From contig JACJNW010000026.1 in assembly GCA_014695195.1 (NCBI GenBank), forward strand, positions 1 to 64,000: a stretch of 64,000 nucleotides of DNA. The letters are read 5' to 3'. The notes beneath the pieces are model-generated. The model saw only the letters and a list, made by a program, of their open reading frames with translations, made no database searches and was not told where the DNA came from. Position numbers and translations under genes: made by a program. The DNA is from Cyanobacteria bacterium FACHB-DQ100. Its GTDB lineage: Bacteria; Cyanobacteriota; Cyanobacteriia; Leptolyngbyales; Leptolyngbyaceae. This document shows positions 1 to 9,180 of the stretch, piece after piece; positions within the stretch are counted from its first letter, which is position 1, and each line of letters starts with the position of its first letter.

Positions 1-121
1 TCGCGCTGCAGATCAAGGGGCAATGCCAGCGCCGATCAACCATACAAAAAAGTGCCAAGCTTGCAGCCTGCAAAGAATCTGCTTGCCGTTTGAGGTCAGA
101 TCTCTGATGCAAGTCCCGTAA
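1..121 (+). CDS. cas4: Cas4 exonuclease, C-terminal end (cut by window edge)
   Basis: The open frame enters from the left edge and stops at TAA 119-121. The roughly 39 visible residues contain the pattern K-C-Q-A-C-S-L-Q-R-I-C-L-P, which matches the C-terminal cysteine cluster of Cas4 (three of the four Fe-S ligands, spaced C-x2-C-x5-C). Cas4 is a RecB-like nuclease that trims prespacers and helps choose the PAM together with Cas1-Cas2. The stop lies 32 bp before the cas1 ATG, giving the order cas4-cas1-cas2. The nuclease core is outside the window, so its integrity cannot be judged. The assignment rests on the cysteine pattern and the position. Confidence 0.72.
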   Translation, partial: RAADQGAMPAPINHTKKCQACSLQRICLPFEVRSLMQVP

Positions 122-153
122 TCACGCTCAACGATCAGTATTTGCGAGAAGCT

Positions 154-1131
154 ATGACTATTCTGTATATCACTCAACCGGATGCCGTGTTGAGTAAATC
201 GCACGAGGCGTTTACAGTTTCGCTCCGACAAGACGACGGGAGTTGGCAGAAAAAAGCGGTGCCAGCTCAAACGGTCGAACAAGTTGTTCTGATGGGCAAT
301 CCCCAGGTTACAGGAGATGCATTCGTGTATGCTTTGGAACTGGGAATGCCGATTCATTATCTGTCGAGTTTTGGTCGATATTTGGGCAGTGCGCTTCCAA
401 GCTACTCCCGCAATGGACAATTGCGCTTAGCACAGTACGGGCTTTATCTCGATTCAGCACGGCGGTTGGCTTTGGTGCAAGCGATCGTGACGGCTAAAAT
501 TCATAACCAGTACGCTGTGTTGTACCGACATGGACAGGCTGACAATCCTTTGAAGTCGCGGAAGAAGCAGGTCGATGCTCAAACAACGATCGACAAAGTG
601 CGAGGGATCGAGGGGATGGCAGCGCGGGAATATTTCGCGCTTTGGCAATCGATGTTGGGCAAAGGGTGGTCTTTTAAGGGTCGAACTCGTCGTCCGCCGA
701 CTGATCCAGTGAATTCGTTGTTGAGCTTTGCTTATGGATTGTTGCGGGGGCAGGTGACAGCGGCGGCGCACCTGGCGGGGTTAGATCCGCACATCGGCTA
801 TTTGCATGAAGTCCATCATGGTCAGCCTGCGTTGGTGTTGGATTTGATGGAGGAGTTTCGACCGTTAGTGGCAGATAACGTGGTGTTGGCGGTGTTGAAC
901 AATCGGGAGATCCAACCCAAAGATTTTACTGAAAGTTTGGGAGCGTATCGCTTATCGGATGAAGGGCGAAAGCGGTTTTTGCAGGCGTTTGAGCGCAAGA
1001 TGAGTGATGAGTTTAAGCATCCGGTGTTTGAGTACCGCTGCACCTATCGACGTGCGATCGAGCTACAAGCTCGGTTACTGGCTCGTCATCTGCAAGAGAG
1101 TGTTCCTTACAAGCCATTGATGCTGCGATGA
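154..1131 (+). CDS. cas1: CRISPR integrase Cas1
   Basis: Cas1 is the metal-dependent integrase that inserts new spacers next to the leader, working as a complex with Cas2. The protein has about 325 residues, normal for Cas1. It has an N-terminal beta domain and an all-alpha C-terminal domain carrying the expected metal-ligand regions: a Glu in the DKVRGIEGMAAREYF helix, a His in GYLHEVHHGQPALVLDLMEEFRP, and the acidic residues after it. I chose ATG 154; the upstream in-frame TTG at 142 lacks support. Its TGA overlaps the cas2 ATG (ATGA at 1128-1131), so the two are translationally coupled. With Cas4 and the repeat sequence it resembles the adaptation module of cyanobacterial type I-D systems; the subtype is an inference because no effector gene is visible. 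Confidence 0.95.
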   Translation: MTILYITQPDAVLSKSHEAFTVSLRQDDGSWQKKAVPAQTVEQVVLMGNPQVTGDAFVYALELGMPIHYLSSFGRYLGSALPSYSRNGQLRLAQYGLYLDSARRLALVQAIVTAKIHNQYAVLYRHGQADNPLKSRKKQVDAQTTIDKVRGIEGMAAREYFALWQSMLGKGWSFKGRTRRPPTDPVNSLLSFAYGLLRGQVTAAAHLAGLDPHIGYLHEVHHGQPALVLDLMEEFRPLVADNVVLAVLNNREIQPKDFTESLGAYRLSDEGRKRFLQAFERKMSDEFKHPVFEYRCTYRRAIELQARLLARHLQESVPYKPLMLR

Positions 1132-1421
1132 GCACCCTTTTCTACCTGATTATCTACGACCTGCCGGATAGCAAGGCTGCGAATAAACGGAGAACTCGTT
1201 TGCATAAGATGCTTTGTGGTTATGGGGAGTGGACGCAGTACAGCGTTTTTGAATGTTTTCTAACGGCAGTTCAGTTTGCGAAGCTGCAAACTCAAGTTGA
1301 AAAGTTGATTAAGCCAGATGAGGATTCCGTCCGGATTTATGTTCTAGATGCGGGAGCGGTGAAGCGGACGATGACCTATGGGTCAGAGAAACCTCGTCAG
1401 AATACGGCGATTATCCTGTAA
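1128..1421 (+). CDS. cas2: CRISPR adaptation protein Cas2
   Basis: Cas2 is the small ferredoxin-fold protein that bridges two Cas1 dimers during spacer integration. It has 97 residues, typical of the family. The N-terminal strand FYLIIYDLPDSKAANKRRTRL carries the conserved Asp (YDLPD), and the segment GYGEWTQYSVFECFL is the usual second strand and helix region. Its start overlaps the cas1 stop by four bases. No other gene separates it from the CRISPR leader and array, which begins 304 bp downstream on the same strand. Confidence 0.95.
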   Translation: MSTLFYLIIYDLPDSKAANKRRTRLHKMLCGYGEWTQYSVFECFLTAVQFAKLQTQVEKLIKPDEDSVRIYVLDAGAVKRTMTYGSEKPRQNTAIIL

Positions 1422-1724
1422 GACTGCTTGATTGTGAGATGAGGCTGTGGAATGGGGCTTGTGTTCTGATTCATTTTGCTGCTCAGCTTCAGGACTGCTG
1501 TATGATGATGAGGCAGACATTTTTTGGCAAACCGAAGCGGGGGCTAAAACCCTGGGGGGTTCGCCAAAATCGCCAGAACCTTGAAAAATGAATAGTTTTG
1601 GAACTTTAAAGTCATTCACGCTGCTTCAGAATCTACAATTTTGGGTGGCTAATTTGACTTCGCTCAAGACCCTTGCCAAAATCGCTTCTGAAATGGTTGC
1701 GAAATCTGGCTTACAGAGGGCGGG
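1422..1724 (+). promoter_or_regulatory. CRISPR leader region
   Basis: This non-coding stretch lies between cas2 and the first repeat, on the side where repeats are perfect, so it is the leader. It holds an imperfect inverted repeat, TTTGGCAAACC (1523-1533) against GGTTCGCCAAA (1558-1568), with one mismatch and a G/C-rich loop. This could form a cruciform or hairpin. Promoter activity and a Cas1-Cas2 docking role are inferred from position only. A short similarity to the repeat start (GTTGCGAAATCT near 1696) may be chance. Confidence 0.7.
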
Positions 1725-4700
1725 GTCGCAAAGCTCTGAATCCCGGCAACGGGACTGAAACATTCGGTAGTACAAGGGGCTGAGAATTTAGCCTTAGAGT
1801 CGCAAAGCTCTGAATCCCGGCAACGGGACTGAAACTTCTGATCGGATGTCTGTTGCGCGAGAATTTGCTGGTCGCAAAGCTCTGAATCCCGGCAACGGGA
1901 CTGAAACAATAATGGGCAGCGAGGCGCGAACTTCGGATCGTTAACTGGTCGCAAAGCTCTGAATCCCGGCAACGGGACTGAAACATCTATCTGTTAACAC
2001 GCAGGCTCAAGAGCGCGGGTCGCAAAGCTCTGAATCCCGGCAACGGGACTGAAACAACTAACGAAACTGAATGAGCATTTATCGCTCAAACGTCGCAAAG
2101 CTCTGAATCCCGGCAACGGGACTGAAACATCATTAGTTAAAGCTGAAAATAATTTAGCTGCTGCAGTCGCAAAGCTCTGAATCCCGGCAACGGGACTGAA
2201 ACAACTTTTAAGGAAAAGAAGAAAAAAGCTACATTTATTGGTCGCAAAGCTCTGAATCCCGGCAACGGGACTGAAACCTCTCAACTCACTTCGATACTTC
2301 TTCCATTCTTCCTGGTCGCAAAGCTCTGAATCCCGGCAACGGGACTGAAACTTCGTTAAGCTTTGCTGTGTAATCCACGTCCACTTGGTCGCAAAGCTCT
2401 GAATCCCGGCAACGGGACTGAAACACACACCCCCGATTGGAAAATACCCGCTGAATTGAGTGTCGCAAAGCTCTGAATCCCGGCAACGGGACTGAAACTT
2501 AATTATTTGGTAGGAACGATCGAAATCTATTTGGTCGCAAAGCTCTGAATCCCGGCAACGGGACTGAAACAATTATCCCAAGCTTTCAACTTTTGAATCA
2601 CTTTTGGTCGCAAAGCTCTGAATCCCGGCAACGGGACTGAAACGAAGAACACTGAGCGCTCATCCTGTACAACGTACCCGCGTCGCAAAGCTCTGAATCC
2701 CGGCAACGGGACTGAAACTTGGAATGCAAATTGCAAAGCTTGAGAAAAACGATGTCGCAAAGCTCTGAATCCCGGCAACGGGACTGAAACTCTGTTTGCC
2801 GGATAACAAAACGGGCATCCTCTCCCACGTCGCAAAGCTCTGAATCCCGGCAACGGGACTGAAACTCCTTAAAGTCCTTCAGGCGGTACTGGAGAAGCTC
2901 TAGTCGCAAAGCTCTGAATCCCGGCAACGGGACTGAAACGCGTTTACCGTTGTAAAACCTGCTGGGACGCCATAGGGTCGCAAAGCTCTGAATCCCGGCA
3001 ACGGGACTGAAACATCGTAATGGCTCCTAGGGTGATCGTTAGGACTTCCGTCGCAAAGCTCTGAATCCCGGCAACGGGACTGAAACTCGAGGACTAAAAG
3101 CCTTCCCGTACTTCTGAGAAGTCGCAAAGCTCTGAATCCCGGCAACGGGACTGAAACTTCTTGTCATATGTGGACATATAGATCAGCTTTCCGTCGCAAA
3201 GCTCTGAATCCCGGCAACGGGACTGAAACGCAACATAGCGAGTCTGAGGAATAAAGCGTAACAGTGGTCGCAAAGCTCTGAATCCCGGCAACGGGACTGA
3301 AACTCCTCAACTGGTGGCGATACCTCAGTTTGCGGACAGTCGCAAAGCTCTGAATCCCGGCAACGGGACTGAAACTCTAGCTCGATTGACTTTACGACTT
3401 TGCAAGGATCGAGTCGCAAAGCTCTGAATCCCGGCAACGGGACTGAAACATCTTGACTGAGCTTTTCTTCTGCTGCCTGCTGCATGTCGCAAAGCTCTGA
3501 ATCCCGGCAACGGGACTGAAACCAGAAACCTGTTGGACGATGTAGCTTACTTTCCCGCGTCGCAAAGCTCTGAATCCCGGCAACGGGACTGAAACCTCCC
3601 ACTCTGTACCAGAAACGATTACAGGAACAGTGTCGCAAAGCTCTGAATCCCGGCAACGGGACTGAAACACGATCTAGCTTATGCGGTTCTGCAACTGCAT
3701 AAAAAAGTCGCAAAGCTCTGAATCCCGGCAACGGGACTGAAACTCGTTTAATGCGTCCCTCCCACGCAATTGGTCAATTGTCGCAAAGCTCTGAATCCCG
3801 GCAACGGGACTGAAACAACAAAAGGAAAGCGATGGCAAAGAGTAAGAATGACAAGTCGCAAAGCTCTGAATCCCGGCAACGGGACTGAAACACGGTAACA
3901 GCGATCTTTGAAACTTCTTCTAGTTGGCGTCGCAAAGCTCTGAATCCCGGCAACGGGACTGAAACCTGCTGATCGATCCGGTCGATCGCTGAATCGCTCC
4001 CCCGTCGCAAAGCTCTGAATCCCGGCAACGGGACTGAAACGATCCGTTTGAGAGGCGAGCCACGGAACTACATTTCCGTCGCAAAGCTCTGAATCCCGGC
4101 AACGGGACTGAAACATACTGCGAGGGCTGCAAGAAACAAGGGGAGAAACCCGTCGCAAAGCTCTGAATCCCGGCAACGGGACTGAAACAACTGGCTAACC
4201 CTTTTGGGACTCCTAGTAGTGATCAAGGTCGCAAAGCTCTGAATCCCGGCAACGGGACTGAAACTTCTTAGGTATACGAGATCTGGTCTACGATAAGCTC
4301 GTCGCAAAGCTCTGAATCCCGGCAACGGGACTGAAACTGACAAAAGATCATGTGCCTGCTCGACTGCCTCTCGATTGTCGCAAAGCTCTGAATCCCGGCA
4401 ACGGGACTGAAACTTAGAGTTAATCACGGCAACATTCTGCGCCGCTTTTCCGTCGCAAAGCTCTGAATCCCGGCAACGGGACTGAAACACTTCTCTTTCA
4501 CTATGGGAGATCGCTCCCTCATCTGGTCGCAAAGCTCTGAATCCCGGCAACGGGACTGAAACATGTGATGCTTTGCCCGCACTGTCTTCTGCGGGTTTGG
4601 TCGCAAAGCTCTGAATCCCGGCAACGGGACTGAAACCAAAGCGATCGCTTTTAGCTGTCTATCGTGCGGAGGTCGCAAAGCTCTGAATCCCGGCAACGGG

Positions 4701-5602
4701 ACTGAAACGCACAATCCAAACCCCGTCACAGTGATCGATTCTGGTGTCGCAAAGCTCTGAATCCCGGCAACGGGACTGAAACAGGGGATGAGCTTGATCG
4801 CCTGCCTGCATTCACACGTCGCAAAGCTCTGAATCCCGGCAACGGGACTGAAACACGGTTGAATATTTGCCAATTGATGCGGGGGCGATCGCGCGTCGCA
4901 AAGCTCTGAATCCCGGCAACGGGACTGAAACACACGATCGCTTTCACAGAACTGATTGATCAGCAAAAGTCGCAAAGCTCTGAATCCCGGCAACGGGACT
5001 GAAACTCGTTAGCGCTGATATTCCTAAAACTCTCGATTATACTTGGAGTCGCAAAGCTCTGAATCCCGGCAACGGGACTGAAACAACGTTCTTGCGCCCC
5101 TCATCGATCACCCGTTGGCGAGTCGCAAAGCTCTGAATCCCGGCAACGGGACTGAAACTTTGAGTAGAGGAATTATAGGTAACACAAACAAACAGTCGCA
5201 AAGCTCTGAATCCCGGCAACGGGACTGAAACACGAGACATCTTCAGTACCAGGAAGATAAATTTCTCGGTCGCAAAGCTCTGAATCCCGGCAACGGGACT
5301 GAAACCAATCTTCCTTAATCATTAACAAATAACTAAATGGCGCTTGGTCGCAAAGCTCTGAATCCCGGCAACGGGACTGAAACTTTTTTATAAGTCTTGA
5401 ATTCGTGCGCGGCTTTCAAGTCGCAAAGCTCTGAATTCCGGCAACGGGACTGAAACACGCATTTCAATCACGGCACGATAGCGATCGGGAGTCGCAAAGC
5501 TCTGAATCCCGGCAACGGGACTGAAACATTGCAACGGTTTGATCGACCGAGAAATCGATCGAATAGTCGCAAAGCTCTCAATCCCGGCAACAGGACTGAA
5601 GC
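1725..5602 (+). CRISPR. CRISPR array, 53 repeats / 52 spacers, type I-D-like repeat
   Basis: A 37-base repeat beginning GTCGCAAAGCTC and ending GGGACTGAAAC recurs every 71-79 bp. I counted 53 copies, from 1725-1761 to 5566-5602, and 52 unique-looking spacers of 34-42 nt. The inner palindrome CCCGGCAACGGG can form a stem. The repeat end (AATCCCGG...CGGGACTGAAAC) resembles repeats of cyanobacterial type I-D arrays, known as a family resemblance only. All repeats are identical except near the right end: one change at 5420-5456 (C18T) and three in the last unit. Decay at the right and the cas2-side leader at the left agree that transcription and acquisition run left to right. No interference genes are in the window; they may lie left of position 1 or act in trans. 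Confidence 0.98.
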
Positions 5603-5703
5603 AGACATTTGCAGTATGATCCCAATCGCTAAGCAGCACAATGTCTCGCCCATTCAAGGTTTCGTCACTTTTGGCATTTCTCGCTGTTGCTTAGAGGTGA
5701 GAA

Positions 5704-6254
5704 TCAGCGATAGCCGCGATCGCGCTCTAAGTCGGCAATTACTTTCTCCCAGATCCACTGCTCTGGCTTGTCGGGATAGCGCTCCCGTCCATGTTTAATC
5801 AATCGCTCCACGGTTCGACGATCGCCCTGCACTAATCGATAAAGTTCATTCTGGGTTCTCACGGAGACTTTACGAAGATTCTCTCTTCGCCTTGCCGCCT
5901 CTTTCTGGATGGCATCGAAATTAATTTCAGACTGAGGAGTTGGAGCAGGCTCTACGGATTGAGCGGGTCGCTTCTGTCGGTTAATCTCCGGATTTGGTTT
6001 TGAGTTGATGAACTTAGGCTTGGATGGGGCTTTTAGCGTAGTGGACTGAATTGTGCTAAAAAATCGCTGTGCTTGAGCGCTACGCTCTGACTTTCCGGTG
6101 TGGCAGAGGTTGAGAACGGTTTTGGCTTGATGGTTGGTTTAGGTTGTGAGCCTAGCTGTTGAAGTAACCACCACAAAAACCACAGCATCAGAAGAGACAA
6201 AATAATTTCAGGCATTGGGAAGTCTGAACTAACACCATAAGCCTTCTCTAACAT
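5704..6254 (-). CDS. Membrane-anchored cyanobacterial hypothetical protein, frameshifted (candidate -1 slippery site)
   Basis: The start frame at 6254 encodes a transmembrane segment (MPEIILSLLMLWFLWWLLQQL) and a Pro/Ser-rich stretch, then stops at 6033. The -1 frame continues without a stop to TGA 5704-5706. It encodes a basic, well-folded-looking C-terminus with RRTVERLIKHGRERYPDKPE and QWIWEKVIADLERDRGYR, the kind of domain seen in conserved cyanobacterial hypotheticals. The two frames meet at six T residues on the coding strand (6058-6063), read in frame as GA-T TTT TTA. This is a canonical X-XXY-YYZ heptamer, and a -1 slip gives exactly the continuing frame. A homopolymer indel (mutation or sequencing error) is the simpler alternative. 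The function is unknown. Confidence 0.6.
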
Positions 6255-6311
6255 CAGGGAGGACTTTCCTGCTGTGATTTAAATTCAGTAGCCAGGGATT
6301 ACTAGAAGCAC

Positions 6312-6348
6312 GCCGCAAAGCTCTAAATCCCGAAAACGGAACTGAAAT
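6312..6348 (+). repeat. Detached, decayed CRISPR repeat
   Basis: This 37-base segment matches the array repeat at 31 of 37 positions with no gaps. The differences are at repeat positions 2, 14, 22, 23, 29 and 37. It lies 709 bp beyond the last array repeat, in the same orientation, with a frameshifted gene in between. A further short match (GTCGCAAA at 6383) follows it. It is best read as a relic of an older, longer array or of a second array. Confidence 0.85.
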
Positions 6349-6397
6349 CAAGGATTCGCGCTTTATATCGCTGGACGGCTGATGTCGCAAATCTTTA

Positions 6398-7414
6398 CTA
6401 CTCAACTGCTGGGTACTGCTGCATCAAAAGTTCAGTAGGGAACCAGCCATGCTCAGCATGAAGAGTATGATGAACCCCTCTAATATCCGTTGCAGCTATC
6501 ACCAAATTGGTTGCTTTTGCCCAATCAAACCAAGCGTGAAAGCCAGTAGGAAGGCTTGAGGGCAGAGCGTGAGGAGCAGGTAAAGTCCATCCCTCCGAAA
6601 TTGCCTGATACAAATATCCCGCCGGATTCTGGATCGCTCGTCGCTTTTGCTGATGGTGCAGGTAGGAGATTGCTGGTTTTACTTGATCGGGAAACTGAGA
6701 AATTGCCCTTACTAAACTGGAAGGTAAGCGATAGCCAGGAGAAAGAGAGATTGCTTGAGCCACTGCATCTATGAGTTCTGGGAACAGTGCAGGTTGAATT
6801 TCTCGATGTTTCCCAGAACTGGGAGGAGGGGGGGTCTCTGCTTGAGAGCTTGCACCCTCCCTATCAGGCTCTGAAGCGCACTCTGTTTCTTCCACATCAT
6901 CAGTATCTTTCAGGCTTTGATCGGTTTGTGCAACAACGGTTTGTTGTTCTGAAAAAGTCTTTGAAGAAGTTTCTGTATCTGTTGTGCGATCAATTGATGC
7001 TTCGACCTGATCACGGTTCACACATCGAGGTGTGATCAGATCGCACAAGTCTTCAGCAAAGCTTACCAACTGCTCATAATCAATGCGGTAGAACATGACT
7101 CGTCGGTATGATGTGACCCAGTGCTGAGCTGTTTGAATTAATCCCAACTTCTTGAGATTGGAGATCGCTTTTCTCAACCCGTACTCGCTCATCCAAGGAA
7201 ACTGCTGCTGCCAAGCTTTGAGAGAGTTGTAGATCCACTTGATACCGTCAATGATCCACCCGGTTGTTTCCGAGTTGAGCGCCCAGTAGTGGATCTGTTG
7301 GAGAAGAGCTGCCTCATCAAACCCGGTCCCGGATCGTCCGAGCATTTGCTTCAGCAATCCGGCTAAGCGCGGTGGAATCGGGATGGAGTAAGCTTCGAGA
7401 GTTTTATGGCTCAT
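6398..7414 (-). CDS. Winged-helix DNA-binding protein, possible plasmid replication protein
   Basis: This is a 338-residue protein. Its first 110 residues look like a winged helix of the kind found in phage/plasmid replication initiators: PPRLAGLLKQMLGRSG, then LLQQIHYWALN, then WMSEYGLRKAISNLKKLGLIQT, the likely recognition helix and wing. A low-complexity acidic/Ser linker (residues ~150-210) leads to a C-terminal helical domain (SRAI-like helices with SLVRAISQFPDQVKPAISYLHHQQKR, then AGYLYQAISEGW). It overlaps the upstream gene by 11 bp, so the two are coupled. A role in replication initiation is inferred from architecture and plasmid context. No origin repeats were recognised next to it. 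Confidence 0.55.
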   Translation of the reverse strand: MSHKTLEAYSIPIPPRLAGLLKQMLGRSGTGFDEAALLQQIHYWALNSETTGWIIDGIKWIYNSLKAWQQQFPWMSEYGLRKAISNLKKLGLIQTAQHWVTSYRRVMFYRIDYEQLVSFAEDLCDLITPRCVNRDQVEASIDRTTDTETSSKTFSEQQTVVAQTDQSLKDTDDVEETECASEPDREGASSQAETPPPPSSGKHREIQPALFPELIDAVAQAISLSPGYRLPSSLVRAISQFPDQVKPAISYLHHQQKRRAIQNPAGYLYQAISEGWTLPAPHALPSSLPTGFHAWFDWAKATNLVIAATDIRGVHHTLHAEHGWFPTELLMQQYPAVE

Positions 7415-8006
7415 AACCCGCTCCTTGCATGGGTCGATGATGCGTTAGCGAGTTCTGGGAAACTACTCGATCGAGCCGTCGGCTTGTTCCCCGAACCAGT
7501 TGCTTGAGCCTGAAAATCTGATTCTCTACCTGCTGACGCTCTTGTTCTAGCGCTTTTATCTGCTGCCCCCGAACAATTGCAGCTCGAACCTCGCCCACCG
7601 CTCCACGGCAAAGGTGCTTCGTCTTCACTTTGGGCTGTCCCGATTTTTTGCGATCGCCTGTCAGCCAGCGCAGTTGATAATAGGTGTACTGCTTACCGTT
7701 CTTCGATTTCGTGTACGTCTCGATCCAGCCATCTCGATTGATGTCACCTGCGATCATTACAGCTTGAATCGCTCCTGTTAGACGATCTCGTTCTTGCTGC
7801 AAACTCGTGAGTGCAATTAGATAATCAGGAAGCCAATCCAGTTCTGGGAATTCTTCGAGATTTAGCACCAGTGGAGTTCCCAGAACTGAGGGAAGAGCGG
7901 TCTGAAAACTCGGGCAACGATCGATGGCTTCAGAGGTAAAAATCTGCATTAAAAACTGACCTACGACAGCGGCAGGTTCCAGAATGAAGCGAGGGCGCGA
8001 TTCCAC
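7404..8006 (-). CDS. Hypothetical protein with central beta domain and C-terminal coiled coil
   Basis: Translated from a GTG start this gives 200 residues. The central segment GWIETYTKSKNGKQYTYYQLRW followed by a Lys/Gly-rich stretch resembles the small beta-rich domain common in cyanobacterial hypotheticals that often precede coiled coils. Residues ~145-175 (IKALEQERQQVENQIFRLKQLV) form a clear coiled coil. No catalytic motif is visible. It is the first gene of a two-gene unit with the winged-helix protein (11-bp overlap), which suggests a joint role in DNA metabolism of the replicon. The function is unknown. Confidence 0.55.
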   Translation of the reverse strand: MESRPRFILEPAAVVGQFLMQIFTSEAIDRCPSFQTALPSVLGTPLVLNLEEFPELDWLPDYLIALTSLQQERDRLTGAIQAVMIAGDINRDGWIETYTKSKNGKQYTYYQLRWLTGDRKKSGQPKVKTKHLCRGAVGEVRAAIVRGQQIKALEQERQQVENQIFRLKQLVRGTSRRLDRVVSQNSLTHHRPMQGAGYEP

Positions 8007-8055
8007 AGCCTTACGCTGGAGCGATCGCGCTTTCTAAGACAATTTCAAAACAGCG

Positions 8056-8397
8056 CTAAAACGGTAATGCAGCATCATGCAAGTCTTTGGAGACCAGCAC
8101 AATCCACAAGCCGTCGCCATAGCTCAGAGCAACGCTGCCAAAGCCGAAGCGTTCTTGGTCTCTTTCCCAAGATACGATCGACAAGAATGCAGAATCGAGA
8201 CTGGGACTTCGAGTAAAGGCAATCAACGAGGGGCAAGGTGGTGTAGAACGGCAACCCTCGACGTAGCCTTTGAGATAGTGCGGATTGGTTTGAAACTGTG
8301 GATGGGGAACGCGGCGATTTAGCCCATCTCGATAACCAGCACTGAAAAGTTGATCTGGGGCAGGGGATGTCACTTGCCGGAGATGTCTTGGTATCAT
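8056..8397 (-). CDS. Small hypothetical protein
   Basis: This 113-residue frame starts at ATG 8397. Residues 18-50 (FSAGYRDGLNRRVPHPQFQTNPHYLKGYVEGCRS) have the look of a repeated A/G-Y-x-x-G motif often seen in cyanobacterial small proteins. The C-terminus (GDGLWIVLVSKDLHDAALPF) is hydrophobic. A longer frame on the same strand (8075-8485) overlaps it but has a less protein-like, Ser/Arg-rich composition, so I prefer this one. No function is recognised. Confidence 0.4.
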   Translation of the reverse strand: MIPRHLRQVTSPAPDQLFSAGYRDGLNRRVPHPQFQTNPHYLKGYVEGCRSTPPCPSLIAFTRSPSLDSAFLSIVSWERDQERFGFGSVALSYGDGLWIVLVSKDLHDAALPF

Positions 8398-8672
8398 AGA
8401 TCATGTGTCTGTAAACGACATTTAGAGGGCGATCGCTTAGTTTTCGAGGACGGGGCGATCGCTTTCTCATTGGCTCCCTCTGCATTTTTCAACCAGGCTT
8501 GGGACTGGCTAAGGCTGCATTATTTGCAACTGAATTCTCTGGATAAAGTCAGGTTCTATTAGACTGATAAGGCTGAGTCTTGAGAGAACAAATGCAAGCT
8601 CTATTAAAAACAGCGCAGTCTCGGCATTGATAAGCCGCTAATTTTCTCGCTGCTTGTGCCATACCTTTCCCC
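8398..8672. other. Intergenic stretch with HIP1 sites
   Basis: No convincing gene is present. Two GCGATCGC (HIP1) octamers, typical of cyanobacterial genomes, occur near 8431 and 8456. A TA-rich segment near 8560 could hold a promoter, but nothing is specific enough to call. Confidence 0.5.
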
Positions 8673-9134
8673 CTATGCTTCACTGTAGGTTTGTCGGATG
8701 GCTTCTTCCCAAAGCTCTTTCGGAGCGCGGCGCACAACTTGCAATAATCCGAATGTTTCCAAAGAGAGATCTAACAAAGCGAAGGCTTCTGCCATGCTGC
8801 CGCCTAAATACCCACTTGATAGCTCCAGGTGTCCAGGAGATCGCTCCATAAACTCGTCGAACGTGAGCGGGTTTGATTCCAGTTGAATTCGAGGATTTAC
8901 AGCGTCAGGAATTGCGATGACTGATTGATATCGGTAGCCTGAAGGACTCGATTCACGATGATTCCACGTTAAAGAAACGCGATCATCTTCAATTTCTAGC
9001 TCATCACAGCTCTCGGCAAGTTGTCTGACTTCTTGGGCTGTCGTAAAGCCACCTCTGCCAAAGCTCAATTGGGCGGTTGTCGCGTGCTGATTCAGCCAAT
9101 TCTCTAACGTTTCTAAATCTGAGGGGGAAGGCAT
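8673..9134 (-). CDS. Hypothetical protein, acidic
   Basis: The frame is open further upstream, but the start is set at ATG 9134, which is preceded by an excellent ribosome binding site (AGGAGG, 7 bases upstream on the coding strand). The product has about 153 residues and is acidic, beginning MPSPSDLETLENWLNQHA. It contains WNHRESSPSGYRYQSVIAIP and a C-terminal helix (KELWEEAIRQTYSEA). I recognise no domain. The gene lies 46 bp downstream of the uma2 gene on the same strand, with one frame of overlap avoided by the chosen start. Confidence 0.6.
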   Translation of the reverse strand: MPSPSDLETLENWLNQHATTAQLSFGRGGFTTAQEVRQLAESCDELEIEDDRVSLTWNHRESSPSGYRYQSVIAIPDAVNPRIQLESNPLTFDEFMERSPGHLELSSGYLGGSMAEAFALLDLSLETFGLLQVVRRAPKELWEEAIRQTYSEA

Positions 9135-9180
9135 CTCGTAACCTCCTATAAAACTCTGCTCGCTGCTGACAGTAATGCGC

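Noticed and set aside
1664-5657. About twenty minus-strand open frames with repeated motifs such as PGFRALR and CRDSELCD
   Set aside because: They are translations of the CRISPR repeat read backward. The repeat has no stop in these frames, and each frame ends in a spacer.
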